Assembly (NCBI GenBank): GCA_021613535.1
Contig: CP075493.1
Span: 2,294,001 to 2,358,000 of the forward strand
Origin: Adineta vaga
Taxonomy: Eukaryota; Rotifera
Reading direction: 5' to 3'
Length of the DNA: 64,000 nt
How positions within the stretch are numbered: the stretch's first letter is position 1; each line of letters starts with the position of its first letter. Below, piece after piece: positions 38,864-49,122 of this stretch. Position numbers and translations under genes: made by a program. The notes under the pieces were generated by a model. The model made no database searches, was not told where the DNA came from, and was given only the letters and a program-made list of their open reading frames with translations.

Positions 38864-39583
38864 TCATAATTCTTTAAGCGTAAACTTTGGTGTCTAAAAA
38901 TTAAAATCATTCATTTTAATTAAACATAGATGCTTTCTATCTTACTTTCGATCCTCTTCCTGGAAATACTTGCTTATCAATTGTGACTTCAAAACATCGA
39001 CGTTGTTTTATAAGATAATCTTTTATTTCATATGCTCGTGAACCATCATCAATACCAAATACAATCTGCTTATTATCAACAACAAATCTATAAACAAAAT
39101 ATTTCTTTTCTTTTCTTCTGATCAAATCTCTCTTCAAATTAACTTACTTATGTACATCATAGAGAGCATTTCTTAATGCCATCCACCATATACTTGCAAT
39201 TTCTTCTGTTTCACGTTTTGTAGGATTACCAGTAACGATTGCGACGATCAATGTTGCTTGACCTCTTTTCATTCTTGCGAATAATTTATCCGGATCTGTT
39301 CCAACTAATGGTTCCTTATTTCTATATTTCCATTCTGCTTCTTCATCTTCTTTTGATTGATCTTCATCATTTTTCTATTTGAAAATAAAAATTGAAAAAA
39401 AAGAAGAAAGAGAATCTAATATCCCAATACCTCCCATTCTTCAAATAATTTATTCACATCATCTTCAGTATAATCTATTGGATCTCTTTTCTTTTTAGCT
39501 TTAGCATTCTGATCAACAGCATGTACCAAATTCAATGTATAGATCAAGACAAAACAGACGAAAACCAAATAGAACGAACGCAT
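38864..39583 (-). CDS. MESD: MESD/Boca, LRP-receptor chaperone of the ER
   Basis: Four exons (39583-39431, 39374-39148, 39087-38946, 38893-38864) give 183 residues. A signal peptide (MRSFYLVFVCFVLIYTLNLV) precedes the conserved DPIDYTEDDVNKLFEEWE helix. The core has ATLIVAIVTGNPTKRETEEI, SIWWMALRNALYDVHK and DGSRAYEIKDYLIKQRRC. MESD helps fold the beta-propeller/EGF modules of LRP5/6-type receptors. The mature end is ...TPKFTLKEL, a short tail whose KEL resembles an ER-retrieval signal, where vertebrate MESD ends in REDL. The last exon is only 30 bases. It is shorter than human (234), mainly from loss of the lysine-rich C-terminal extension. Confidence 0.95.
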
Positions 39584-40983
39584 ATTTCAATAGAAGAAGC
39601 AAAGAAATACAATGTGTTTGTTGTGCTTGAAAGTTTGATTTAAATGGATTTGATTGCCAACAACATGCCACGCTACGGTATTTAATAGGAGTTGTTCAGG
39701 TGAATTTAAATTGAAAATGCATCCAATCAAAACGAAAAATCTCACAAGTTTTTTTATTTGATTCATAGTGCCATCTGGATTTATTTTCAAATTCAAATTA
39801 TTATGAAAGAATAGAGATGTGTATATATATTGTACTCTAAGTACATATTATTGCTAATGGATCGAATAATTCAATAAATGAAAAGATGTCAAGATACAAA
39901 ATATCATATATCTTGTCATTGATGAGAAGACTGTTGTTTTCTAGCATTAGATTAGTTTAGATCAATAAACAACAGTATTTTGAGAACAATTGCAATAATG
40001 TCAATAACGATATGATTGACCTTCGTATTCAGATGGGTATATACATGCCGAAGAAACTGGCAATCTTAATAGTATTTAAAGTGTCTAAGGACATTTTTAC
40101 TGGTAATTATATTGATAGAAAACTTCTGAGACAGTATTACTTCGTCAAATAAAGATAAATATTTGTTTATGTCTAGTGATGTGACAACGTCCATCTCATG
40201 AAATTTACCATTCGATCTATCAATCATTTAATAAATCTTCGAATATTAACTTTTCTATCGCGTTTATGGATACAAAATCAAACAATCTTCATTCTCCAAT
40301 ATAATTAAGTACATCGTCTGTGCATAGATCAATAAATATTCGTTGGTTTTCGATAGTTTTTAGTGTGTATATATATATGTATAACAAATCAAACAAAAAA
40401 AGAGAGAAAAATACTGAACATATGTTAACGAATGTGTATAAATCTACAAAAGAAGACGACAAAAAAAGCATTGAAATGTGCAATGATCTATGCTATTCGA
40501 AAAGAAGAAACAGAAAAAAAACGATTCATGCAAAGAACAAACAATCTATGAATAAAATTAAAACAAAAAAGATAAATGGATAATGAAAAACAAAACAAAA
40601 AAAGCATTGCTTAACATATTTTTCTTTTGACACGAAGCTCTATATCATTTGCAATTAATGGAAATGTTGATGGGCATTAAGTAGTTGTGTTCGCAGAAAA
40701 TCTCGTCCCTGAGTTGACTAAATGACAAAAGAATGGAAGAGAACATATGCACGTCATTCATACATAATCGTTTCCATATAAGACAAGGTCATTGATGGCT
40801 ATCGTAGATCTTCATCATCACTTTTCCATCGATGGTTCATTCCATATGTATAAATAATTCTATTTACCAGTAATACAAAATGATGTAAAAGCCGAACAAA
40901 AGAAAAAGAAAGATATCCTATATCACCGGACGCGATTGTTTAATTTCAATATATGTGTGTGTGTTTTATTTTTGAACGAAAGA
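39584..40983. other. intergenic, MESD promoter side
   Basis: AT-rich, with short TA and TG runs (around 40368-40380 and 40955-40964). Short open frames are not protein-like. No RNA gene seen. Confidence 0.6.
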
Positions 40984-43204
40984 CTAAACATTTGAACTCG
41001 TTGGTGGGACACGATGAAAACCAGTTTTATTCGATGTGTTAGGTGTACGATAGTTAAAAAACCAGATAAGTGTACCGACAAGAATAACACTTATGACTGT
41101 AATAGCTAATAATGATAATGCAATCGATTTTAATCGTTTATTTTTTATTGTTAATTGCTGATGTTCATCAGGAATATCTGTTAATACTTGAGATTTATGG
41201 ATTGCTGATTCAGAGTTAATGTCATCATCAACTGTTGCGATTTCATTTGGATCAATAGGTTTATTTGCTTTGAATGATGAAGCATGTGAACCCTAAAATG
41301 AGAAAAGAACGAAAGATTTATAGTTGAAAACTAAATGAGTAAGTCTCTTAATTAGAAACTAACTATTTCAACTTTTTTATGAAAATATAGGATGAGGAGA
41401 CAAGGGAAAAGATGAAGCAAGAGAAAAATGCAAAATGTTGTACGAAGAAAGAGGGAGGAAAAAACGATTAACAATATAAAAAGATCACCAATGTGGTCCA
41501 TGATAGGAATATAATGGATTATTCTGAGGGAAATGTTTACGATTTTTCTTCTTTCCCTTTCTCGTTCGCTTTCTCACCGCGGAAGGAATTCGTGGTGGTG
41601 GTGATGATGATAATAATGACTGACTTGGCTGAATAATAATCACCTGTGTTTCTGCAAATGATGAATCACTCGATTCAATATGATTATTTGAATTAGGATA
41701 AACAGGTGGATGTCGAGGAATATATGAAGGTGAACGTTCAGGATTTGAATAAAATGGTATTGGATTATCATGAATACTTTCATCAATCGATGGAATAATT
41801 TCTTGATTGGTTTTTTGTTCTTTTGATGGAAAACGAAAACTTTTTACGACATCACATTCATTCAATTGACAACGTTCTTGTTGAGTATTGTCACATAATT
41901 CAACATAAGATTGTTCCGGTTTTTTCTTAATAAGATTTAAAATAAAATCATAAACACAATCACAAAATTCTGCTTGTGGTGGAAGAATAATCATTGATGG
42001 ATTTGATTTCTGTTGTTTTTGTAAATAACGTGCTAGAATACATTTTGCTGATGGATATAATTGATCAAGAATAACTTTTGAAAGATCAAAACGTGTTAAA
42101 TAATCTAAATGATCAAATGAATGTTCGGATAAATAACGAATATTTTGTCCAAGAGTAAAAAAACGAGTACGAGCTGCATGTTTAAATGTATTATCTAGAA
42201 AATAGATGTATGTCTTTGTTTGTTTGTTTATTAGAAAGAAAAATATCTTACCTTTAATTGTTTCAGCATCGAGTTCGATTGTTTCAAGATTAGGTAAATA
42301 TTGAAATCCATCAAAAGAACGATTATCAAAGAAGAATTTCGGTCGAACTAAATGAACACCATGTAAATTATGATAGGAAATAAATGTTGATGCATTCATT
42401 TTTCGTGGTTCATGTGCTTCAATACTCATTGAATTCACAGGATAATTAGGAAATTCTTCACTAGATACGATTTCAACCATTTTTGTAAACTTTCCCGAAC
42501 GAATTTTTCCATTAAAATAATTTCGAAGAGTATTATTTACTCGAGGTGTACAACCTAAAGATCATTTCGAATGTAAATACATCATTTAAATTAACTTCTT
42601 TTGTTTTTTTACCTTCCACTGCTAAACTACCAATATTTGTATTATTGAAAATCTCTTCAAATGAATATGGTTCTAATGATGAACTATGTAATGACATTTG
42701 ATCAACAATTAATTGACTAAATGCCATAGGTGAAAATGTAATATGTCCACTTGATGTTAATTCTAATGAAAGACTTGTTGTAAAATCAGATTTTTCTCCA
42801 AATAATTGATAAAATGAATAATCTTCGAAATGTAATTGAAGATAATCTTGAAATGTTAAGATAATTTTTATTGTCATTTGTCGTCTACCATGATTTGATG
42901 ATGAATAAGAACGAGGAAATAGATAAGAGATTTGATTAATAAACATTGCACTTATATTAAAATCTCTTGCATGAAATGTAAAATGAAATGAATCAAATGT
43001 ACGTGGATTATTTAATGTATAATTTGTTAATTGAATTGAACCATTAAGTGGTGTATGATGATTTGTACAAGTCAATTGGTCAGTTTGATTATTCAATGAT
43101 GAATGACATTCACATGACATATTTTCTAGTATATCACATGGTTTTGATGTAACCATTATGATAGAGATAAAGATAAGAATAATATCATTGATTATGTAAA
43201 CCAT
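40984..43204 (-). CDS. LRR-like single-pass membrane protein, two possible C-termini
   Basis: Start at the ATG of MVYIINDIILIFISIIMVTS, a signal peptide. Exons 43204-42613, 42554-42252, 42194-41644 and 41292-40984 give 584 residues. The ectodomain is Asn-rich with many N-glycosylation sites and degenerate leucine-rich-repeat phrasing (LPNLETIELDAE; SEHSFDHLDYLTRFDLSKV). It ends in a cysteine cap (FCDCVYDF, ERCQLNECDVV). The last exon encodes a membrane helix (SIALSLLAITVISVILVGTLIW) and a short tail. If the donor at 41643 is not used, the frame continues to a stop at 41485, giving a 534-residue form with no membrane helix. Both are in frame, so secreted and anchored forms are possible. No family assigned. 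Confidence 0.8.
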
Positions 43205-43265
43205 TTTGTTGTTGAGCAAATGACTAGAAATAGATCTAGAAAGAAGATCAAAAGAAAGAATAATA

Positions 43266-43267
<2 letters not shown>

Positions 43268-43299
<32 letters not shown>
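43268..43299. repeat. (TA)n microsatellite
   Basis: About 32 bases of alternating TA just upstream of the LRR-like gene, within 70 bases of its start codon. Confidence 0.9.
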
Positions 43300-43301
<2 letters not shown>

Positions 43302-45264
43302 TCTGTTGATTGTTGAATTGTATATGTATGTATGTACGTGATGAAACGTTATTACTACTTAGTTACTTGTTATCTAGGTACTATGAATGCAAATACTCAC
43401 TTATTCAAAGAAGTGTCCAAGGATGATAAATAACCACACAATGATGAGAAAGAACGAAGTCTACGAGTTAAGTGTTTACATATTTCTACATATTGTTTTT
43501 CTTTCTTTCTCTCTTCTCTTCTCTCTCTCTCTCATACCAACATTGACCGTCGATCATTTGTGAAAGTCTAGAGTGAAAATTGCATTTCATTTAGTAATCA
43601 AATCTGAGTAGGTGAGGGCATCAATGATGATGTGATATGATAGTCATAAAGAAAAAGAAAATTTTCTCTGCAGGGTATAAAAACGAACATTTAATATCTA
43701 TAATTATTCTTCTTTTTCAATGATATTTGTTTTATATGTATCGATATTAATTGATCTAAAACATAGTCAAGCGTAATAAATAGAGCTTGGCAACAGAGAT
43801 GAGTATTACATCATCATGAAGAGAAGGAAGAGTCAAAGAACCTTGTCAAACAAAGATAGAACACTTATCACTTTAGGAAAGAGATATAGAGATTGTTTAA
43901 TTGAGCTTTACTTCCATTTTGTATTGTTCTAGTATATTACATCATAAATTAGTTTATCATCGTTAAATATTTACTAAGAGAAAAAACTTCATTAGTATTA
44001 TTTACTACTTGAAGTCAATGAAAACGAAAAAAAAAAGAAAGTTGAATAGTTAGAAAGACTAATGGTAATGAAATGATAACAGACTTATGTCAACAGTAGT
44101 ATCTTCTCATTTTACATGCAAATAAATGCAAAAAATATGTATATGAGACCAACTGTTCTGCCTTCAACCTGTCCGAAGGTCATTAATGATAAAAGTGAAG
44201 TAATTTCTGTTATTCTATTTAGTTAAAATAATAATAATTTTCTAATAGAAAAGATAACTTGATAAATCATCGATTCTTCTTAGTTAGAAGTTATTTATCC
44301 TTGACAGCGATATCTTAGTCTAAACGAACTTCTTCGTCTTCGTCTGTCTAAATGATAATGATAATGCCAGTTTTTCCCTTTCTTTCTCGTTATTATCATT
44401 TGACCTCCAAAGAATGTCTCAGATGCGTCGTTTTCATTTATATTCTATCATAAAATCATAACTTAGACATTCTTACGTGTGCAAGGTAACATTCAAGCTG
44501 TAAAAAAAAGAATCCACAAGAACATATAGTATTCCTATCAATGCTTGACTTCGTTTTGTTTTAAATATAGTCGAAGTGAGAATAGAGTGAATAAACCTTG
44601 AAAGATAAGAATACATCGAAGAGAATGATTCTTTAAATAACTTGTTCGAAAGATATAATCAATCATTGATTATTTATAATTAACTTAATCTTATTAATAA
44701 AAAAAAATTAGTAAATATCTTGTAAATCTATTTGATGTATTAGTTTCTTATCAATTAATTGAATTAAATCAGAAGAGAAAAGAAAACGAACACTATTCAT
44801 AGATTTTTGTCTTCTCTTCAAATTTCAAATTCTCATCAAATTGATCAACTTACATGTATGAATGTATTGAATTACAAACTGTAATTGATACCTACTTTCT
44901 TTGAATCTCGTGTACTAATTATAATAACAATAATTTTGTCGTTCTTCTTTCATCAATGTAATCTCGAAGTATGTACAAAGAGAAATAAATGTTCCCTTAT
45001 ATATATATCGAGAGGAATAGAGAGAGATATAGGAATGAGAAGCGAGAATAAACCAGAAAAGAAACTGCACATTATCGTTTTATCTCATTCCATATCAACC
45101 GCAAAGACAACGAATGGAACGGTAATGGAAAAATAAATCCATTACATTGATATAAACAATTTGGTTGTAACTCGTTTCTTTCCGTTATGGATGACCTTTG
45201 AAATTTGTATCTGATCGGAAGGAAACAGGTTTTTATGTTTATTAAAAAAGACAAAATGTAAATC

Positions 45265-45283
45265 TACACACACACACACACAC
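45265..45283. repeat. (CA)n microsatellite
   Basis: Perfect CA run of about 19 bases just beyond the SMIM20 stop codon, in its 3' untranslated region as read on the minus strand. Confidence 0.9.
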
Positions 45284-45300
45284 GAAAGAAAAAATTGAAT

Positions 45301-45685
45301 TTATCCAGCTTTTTTTCGATCGAATGGATCACGCCAAACAGGCAAACCTAAATAGATTAATTAGATAATACAAAGAACGTCATCAATATTTACCAGTTGG
45401 TTGCACATCTTCCGGATTAATTTCAGCGCGATTATGTTTTTGAATATTACCTAAGTTTAAATCGAGAATTTCTTGAAGAAAATCTTCATTTGATAACTTA
45501 CGATATCGATCAATATTCAAATATGGATAAATAAATACTAATCCCATTCCTCCGGCAATTGCTGTAATAGTGGCAATAATGGCTACTCGCGTAGCAATTC
45601 CACCACTTTGTGCTGCACTCCATTTCGATGGAGTCAGTCGTAGATCAGGTCTTGGTAAACGTTTTTCTGTTGATTCCCGATTCAT
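45301..45685 (-). CDS. SMIM20: SMIM20/MITRAC7, cytochrome-oxidase assembly factor
   Basis: Two exons (45685-45394, 45347-45301) give 112 residues. One membrane helix (VAIIATITAIAGGMGLVFIY) precedes the family C-terminus HNRAEINPEDVQPTG-LPVWRDPF, aligning with the [22 protein letters not shown] of the human protein. In mammals it stabilises newly made COX1 in the inner membrane, and its C-terminus is the source of the peptide phoenixin. This form has about 40 extra residues at the N-terminus, plus an inserted helix before NRAE. It ends DRKKAG instead of GRK, so the glycine needed for C-terminal amidation is absent. It sits 47 bases from the RWDD2 stop on the same strand. Confidence 0.85.
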
Positions 45686-45732
45686 AATGAGAAGAAAAAG
45701 AGAGAGAGAGAAAGAAAAATCTAGAATACAAT

Positions 45733-46623
45733 TTATTTTTTATCATTTCCGTCAAAACCAAAATAAAGCTGAAACATTTTCTCTAATTGTTTATCTTGTA
45801 AATATTGATAAAATTGTCCAAAATCTCCTTTGCCAGTATTATCAAGAAGTGAATTTAATTCTTCAAATTGTTTAAAACGTAAATTTTTATCATTCAAATC
45901 ACCAAGTAATTCTTTTTCTTTCATTTGTAATCTTTTCCATGTTAATTTACGTAAACGTGTCCAATATTCCTCAACATCTGACTCTTGACCTTCAACACAT
46001 ATAATACCAGGCTTACCTGGTAGAGAAAATCCATTCAAATGTAATTCATTCGCCCAATTGACAATATTTCGACGTTTTTCAGTATTATAAATATGATGAC
46101 TGTATATCCAAAGACGTGCATAAGATATTTTCATTGGAAGTTGTTCACTTGTTGTTATTTTTAATGGAAGAAAAAGTTGATGATGATCTTGAATCCAAGA
46201 AAGAAATTCCATAACATATGGTTCTTGTTCGGACGTTTTTCGACGAGAAATTGTTTAACTGCTTCACGAAATTTCCCATAACATTCACGAGAAAGATATG
46301 TACGAAGATGAATATCGACGGGTAATTCTGGATAATGAATTGGATAGATAAATTGAAGTTCAATTGTTGTCTATAGAATAGAAGAAAGGAAAAGAATTAA
46401 TCTTTGACAGACGAATAGAGATTACATTAATATCATTTAAGTGAAGTTTAAGAATAAAACTAAGATTTCTTGAAAGATTATCTTGATTTTCATTGATAAA
46501 TTGTTTCGCTTCATTGAATGCTTCACTATCATCAAGATAAAATTCATCTGTTGATGGATAACAACAACGTAATAATTCAATTTCGTTCAATTGTTGTTCA
46601 ATACATGAACGAATGGATGCCAT
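45733..46623 (-). CDS. RWDD2: RWDD2-family protein (RWD + DUF1115), frame broken once
   Basis: Exon 1 (46623-46426, MASIRSCIEQQLNEIELLRC) and exon 2 (46370-45733) encode an RWD domain followed by the DUF1115 C-terminus. The latter shows LWIYSHHIYNTEKRRNIVNW, GFSLPGKPGIICVEG, EYWTRLRKLTWKR and DFGQFYQYLQDK, characteristic of RWDD2A/B. As given, the frame changes once near 46237-46241, inside a run of five A (minus strand). With the frame restored the length would be about 278 residues. The uncorrected product stops about 20 codons later. Conservation on both sides of the break argues for an assembly error or a very recent mutation. Function of the family is poorly known. Confidence 0.85.
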
Positions 46624-46880
46624 TACAGATCTTTGTCTTTTATCAACAAGAAGTAAACGAAAAGAAATTATTGGGTTTTTTTTTCACATATTTTTTTTAA
46701 TGTCACAACAGAAAGAATGAAAACAATACAAAAATCGTTCATTTGAAGTCTTTGCTTTTCTTTTTAAACTAACTAGATGGATTTAAACAACAATAAAATG
46801 AGAAAAAAAACGGATGATTCCAAGAAATTTGAATGTTTTCGTTAATGATAATGTTGATTTTGTTTATCACAATCGATGAA

Positions 46881-48666
46881 TCATTTTATTAGGAAGCTAA
46901 TTGAAAAAAGGAAAAACATTATTTTGATTTCGAAAGAAGAGAAGACAATCCTACCTGTATGGATATCCTTGATATTTAGCTCGAAATACTGAGAGTAAGA
47001 AGCTGAAGAAGAAGACGACCATTAAAATACCAAGAACAGCTGTCATAGCTAAAAGAGAAGAAAATTCATAGACTATATTCTTTAGTGAAGTTAATCGATA
47101 TGTATGGTGAAATCATAGTCACGCTAGTCAAAATGATTTTTGTTCATAACATTCGATGAATAGATTGTTTAGGTGAATAATTACCTTTGCGTTTGCCAGT
47201 TTGACCGGTTAATTTAGGTGCTTCATTTAATAATATCATACCACCACAAACGCCGAAATGTAAAAAAAGAAAGAAAAACAAAAGTTAAGGGAAATAAGAT
47301 ATTCAAAGAAATTCCTAAAATAAAATAATCAGCCAGAAAAAGGATATAGAGTACGAAGACCTAAAACAGAAACGAAAACAATTCAATAAAAATCCATACA
47401 ATCTACAATTCTACGTACCACATAAGTTTCTGCAATGAATTGATATCCGGAACTTCCACTAAATAAACCCTAGAAAACATTTTGAGAAGAGAAAAACATC
47501 TCATTATTTATTCTAAATGAATACATACAATTTGTCCAGTTTGAGGATTACGATGTAAAAATGGTGATCCTCGAATACTATTCCAAATTTGTCCCGAAAT
47601 GCAAATTAAAATGGCCAACTAAACAAAACAGAATGCAATGAATACGATACGATATATTTCATCGAAATAGATCTTACAATTACAAACATTCCCCAAGCAA
47701 CTTGATTGTAAAGAAATTCTAGACTATTTCGTTTGATATAGAGAAGACCACCAATCATTGTAACAAGTAATACGACTAATAAAAATCCGGAATAATTTGG
47801 TGGACGAAAAACATGAATCTAAAGAGAAGTTCTGAATAACTGATGGAAGTTTTCATTCCTTCTGAACTTACATGAACATCGGCACGATCATGAATCCATT
47901 TTGCAATTTGTTCTGAAGAAAATCCCGAACTAGGAATGAAGTAGGTAATTTTAGAAGTTCATTATCGAAATCAACTTACCGACTGATATCCATGAAATCG
48001 TTCTTTTTTGGTTTCATTTTAGGGGGAAAATGAACAAAGACTGGAGCAGAATTTAGTTTTAACTAAAAACAAACAAACGATATTTATCAATAACATTCTC
48101 AATCAATCATATCTACGAATGAGACTTAGAATATTATATCTATCGATCAAATCTTTCCTCATTACTATTTTTGTTCTAGATATTCAAAAGAGAGTTGTAC
48201 ATACGTGTTGAAATACATCTTGTCCATCATCAAAATCCACCATACCAAAAAAGAGTTTATTTGTAAAAGCGCTTGAATATCGATAACTTTGGGCAACTAT
48301 TTGAAATTCATCATGAGCTTGTCTATACATCAAAATTATAAATAAGAAGAATTGAATATAGATAATCTTACTTGCACACACCACATTGTCTTTGTGGTGA
48401 AAGTGCGGTCAACATGATGATCATTGAATAATTTCGAGGAGCAGTTTTTACAAAATGTTTAAAACGTTCATTATTTAAACGAATAATCGGCTTTTTAAGC
48501 GACCAATCTGTTAATTGTTGAATTTTTTCCGAAAGAACATCCTAATTTCATCACAAACATAGATACAAGGTTAATTCGAGTTAATTTCTATTATACGAAC
48601 TTCTTTGCTAAGGACACTTATAAATGTACAAGTGCAAATAAAAAACAACCAAGTGAAATACTTCAT
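46881..48666 (-). CDS. MAGT1: MAGT1/TUSC3, oligosaccharyltransferase OST3/OST6 subunit
   Basis: Twelve exons (48666-48601, 48541-48372, 48322-48205, 48062-47980, 47929-47872, 47818-47678, 47618-47529, 47469-47419, 47360-47348, 47259-47185, 47048-46955, 46896-46881) give 324 residues, in phase throughout. A signal peptide ([20 protein letters not shown]) leads into a thioredoxin-like luminal domain with the redox motif QCGVCK and [11 protein letters not shown]-type family sequence ([20 protein letters not shown]). Four membrane helices follow, starting after VFRPPNYSG, and the tail is [13 protein letters not shown]. The subunit forms mixed disulfides with nascent chains to aid N-glycosylation by STT3B. 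Exon 9 is 13 bases and is followed by an 88-base AT-AC intron. Symbol choice between MAGT1 and TUSC3 is arbitrary, since this is probably the single pre-duplication orthologue. Confidence 0.95.
47260..47347 (-). other. U12-type AT-AC intron in MAGT1/TUSC3
   Basis: Read on the minus strand, the intron starts ATATCCTTTTT, the exact U12 5' splice consensus, and ends TTTTTTTAC. A branch-point match (CCCTTAACT, 47283-47291) lies about 25 bases from the 3' end. Removing it joins VFVL(Y) to [13 protein letters not shown] and gives the same spacing as human TUSC3 between AES and LLNEA. No GT-AG pair within the segment restores the frame. Confidence 0.85.
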
Positions 48667-49122
48667 TGGAATGATCTATAATCAATGATAGATATGGAAA
48701 CAATTTTAAAGTAATTTTACGCTTTGACAAAATAAAAAATATCCTATCCTTAGTGTCCGTTGCAAATTTTCATTGGTTTTCCATAAAGATCAAATAAGAA
48801 TTCAATTTACTATTCTTAATAGATAGTTTAATAAATCATTATGAAAAAAAAATATTCCGAAGATTATATACGAATGATTATTTAATAGAAATTATAATCA
48901 ATCGAAATAATTTGGATAGATGGCATTAATAGTCGTGAATTGTACAAACAACTTTCTCACTCATCCAAGTACTCTCTTTTCCATCATCAGTCATGTTATT
49001 TATTCAAAGAAAAAACAAGATTACAAATATTTAGACAAGTAACAAAAACTCAATCGATTGAGTTTTTCTTACTTGTCTTATTAATTAAGAAAAATTCTAA
49101 TAAAAATTCAGTCATTTATATT
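48667..49122. other. intergenic between MAGT1 start and formin stop
   Basis: AT-rich, containing the palindrome at 49034-49077. It should include the MAGT1 promoter and the formin polyadenylation region. No exon seen. Confidence 0.6.
49034..49077. repeat. 44-bp near-perfect palindrome
   Basis: Two 22-base arms with no spacer match at 21 of 22 positions, centred on ATCGAT at 49053-49058. It lies 46 bases beyond the formin stop, so it would form a long hairpin in that transcript's 3' end. Confidence 0.9.

Larger units (their letters stand above)
43205..45300. other. intergenic region
   Basis: Two kb between the LRR-like gene start and the SMIM20 stop. It includes a TA run (43268-43299), a CT-rich tract (43498-43533) and a CA run (45265-45283). 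No exon or RNA gene recognised. Confidence 0.6.

Noticed and set aside
47250-47345. Frameshift or sequencing error in MAGT1/TUSC3 in the T-rich stretch
   Set aside because: Deleting one T would reopen a frame but add about 24 residues absent from the family. The AT-AC intron explains the sequence with exact family length.
47361-47418. Exon 8 read straight through to exon 9 of MAGT1 without an intron
   Set aside because: The 58-base segment begins GTACGT and ends TTTTAG with in-frame junctions, so a normal intron is clear.
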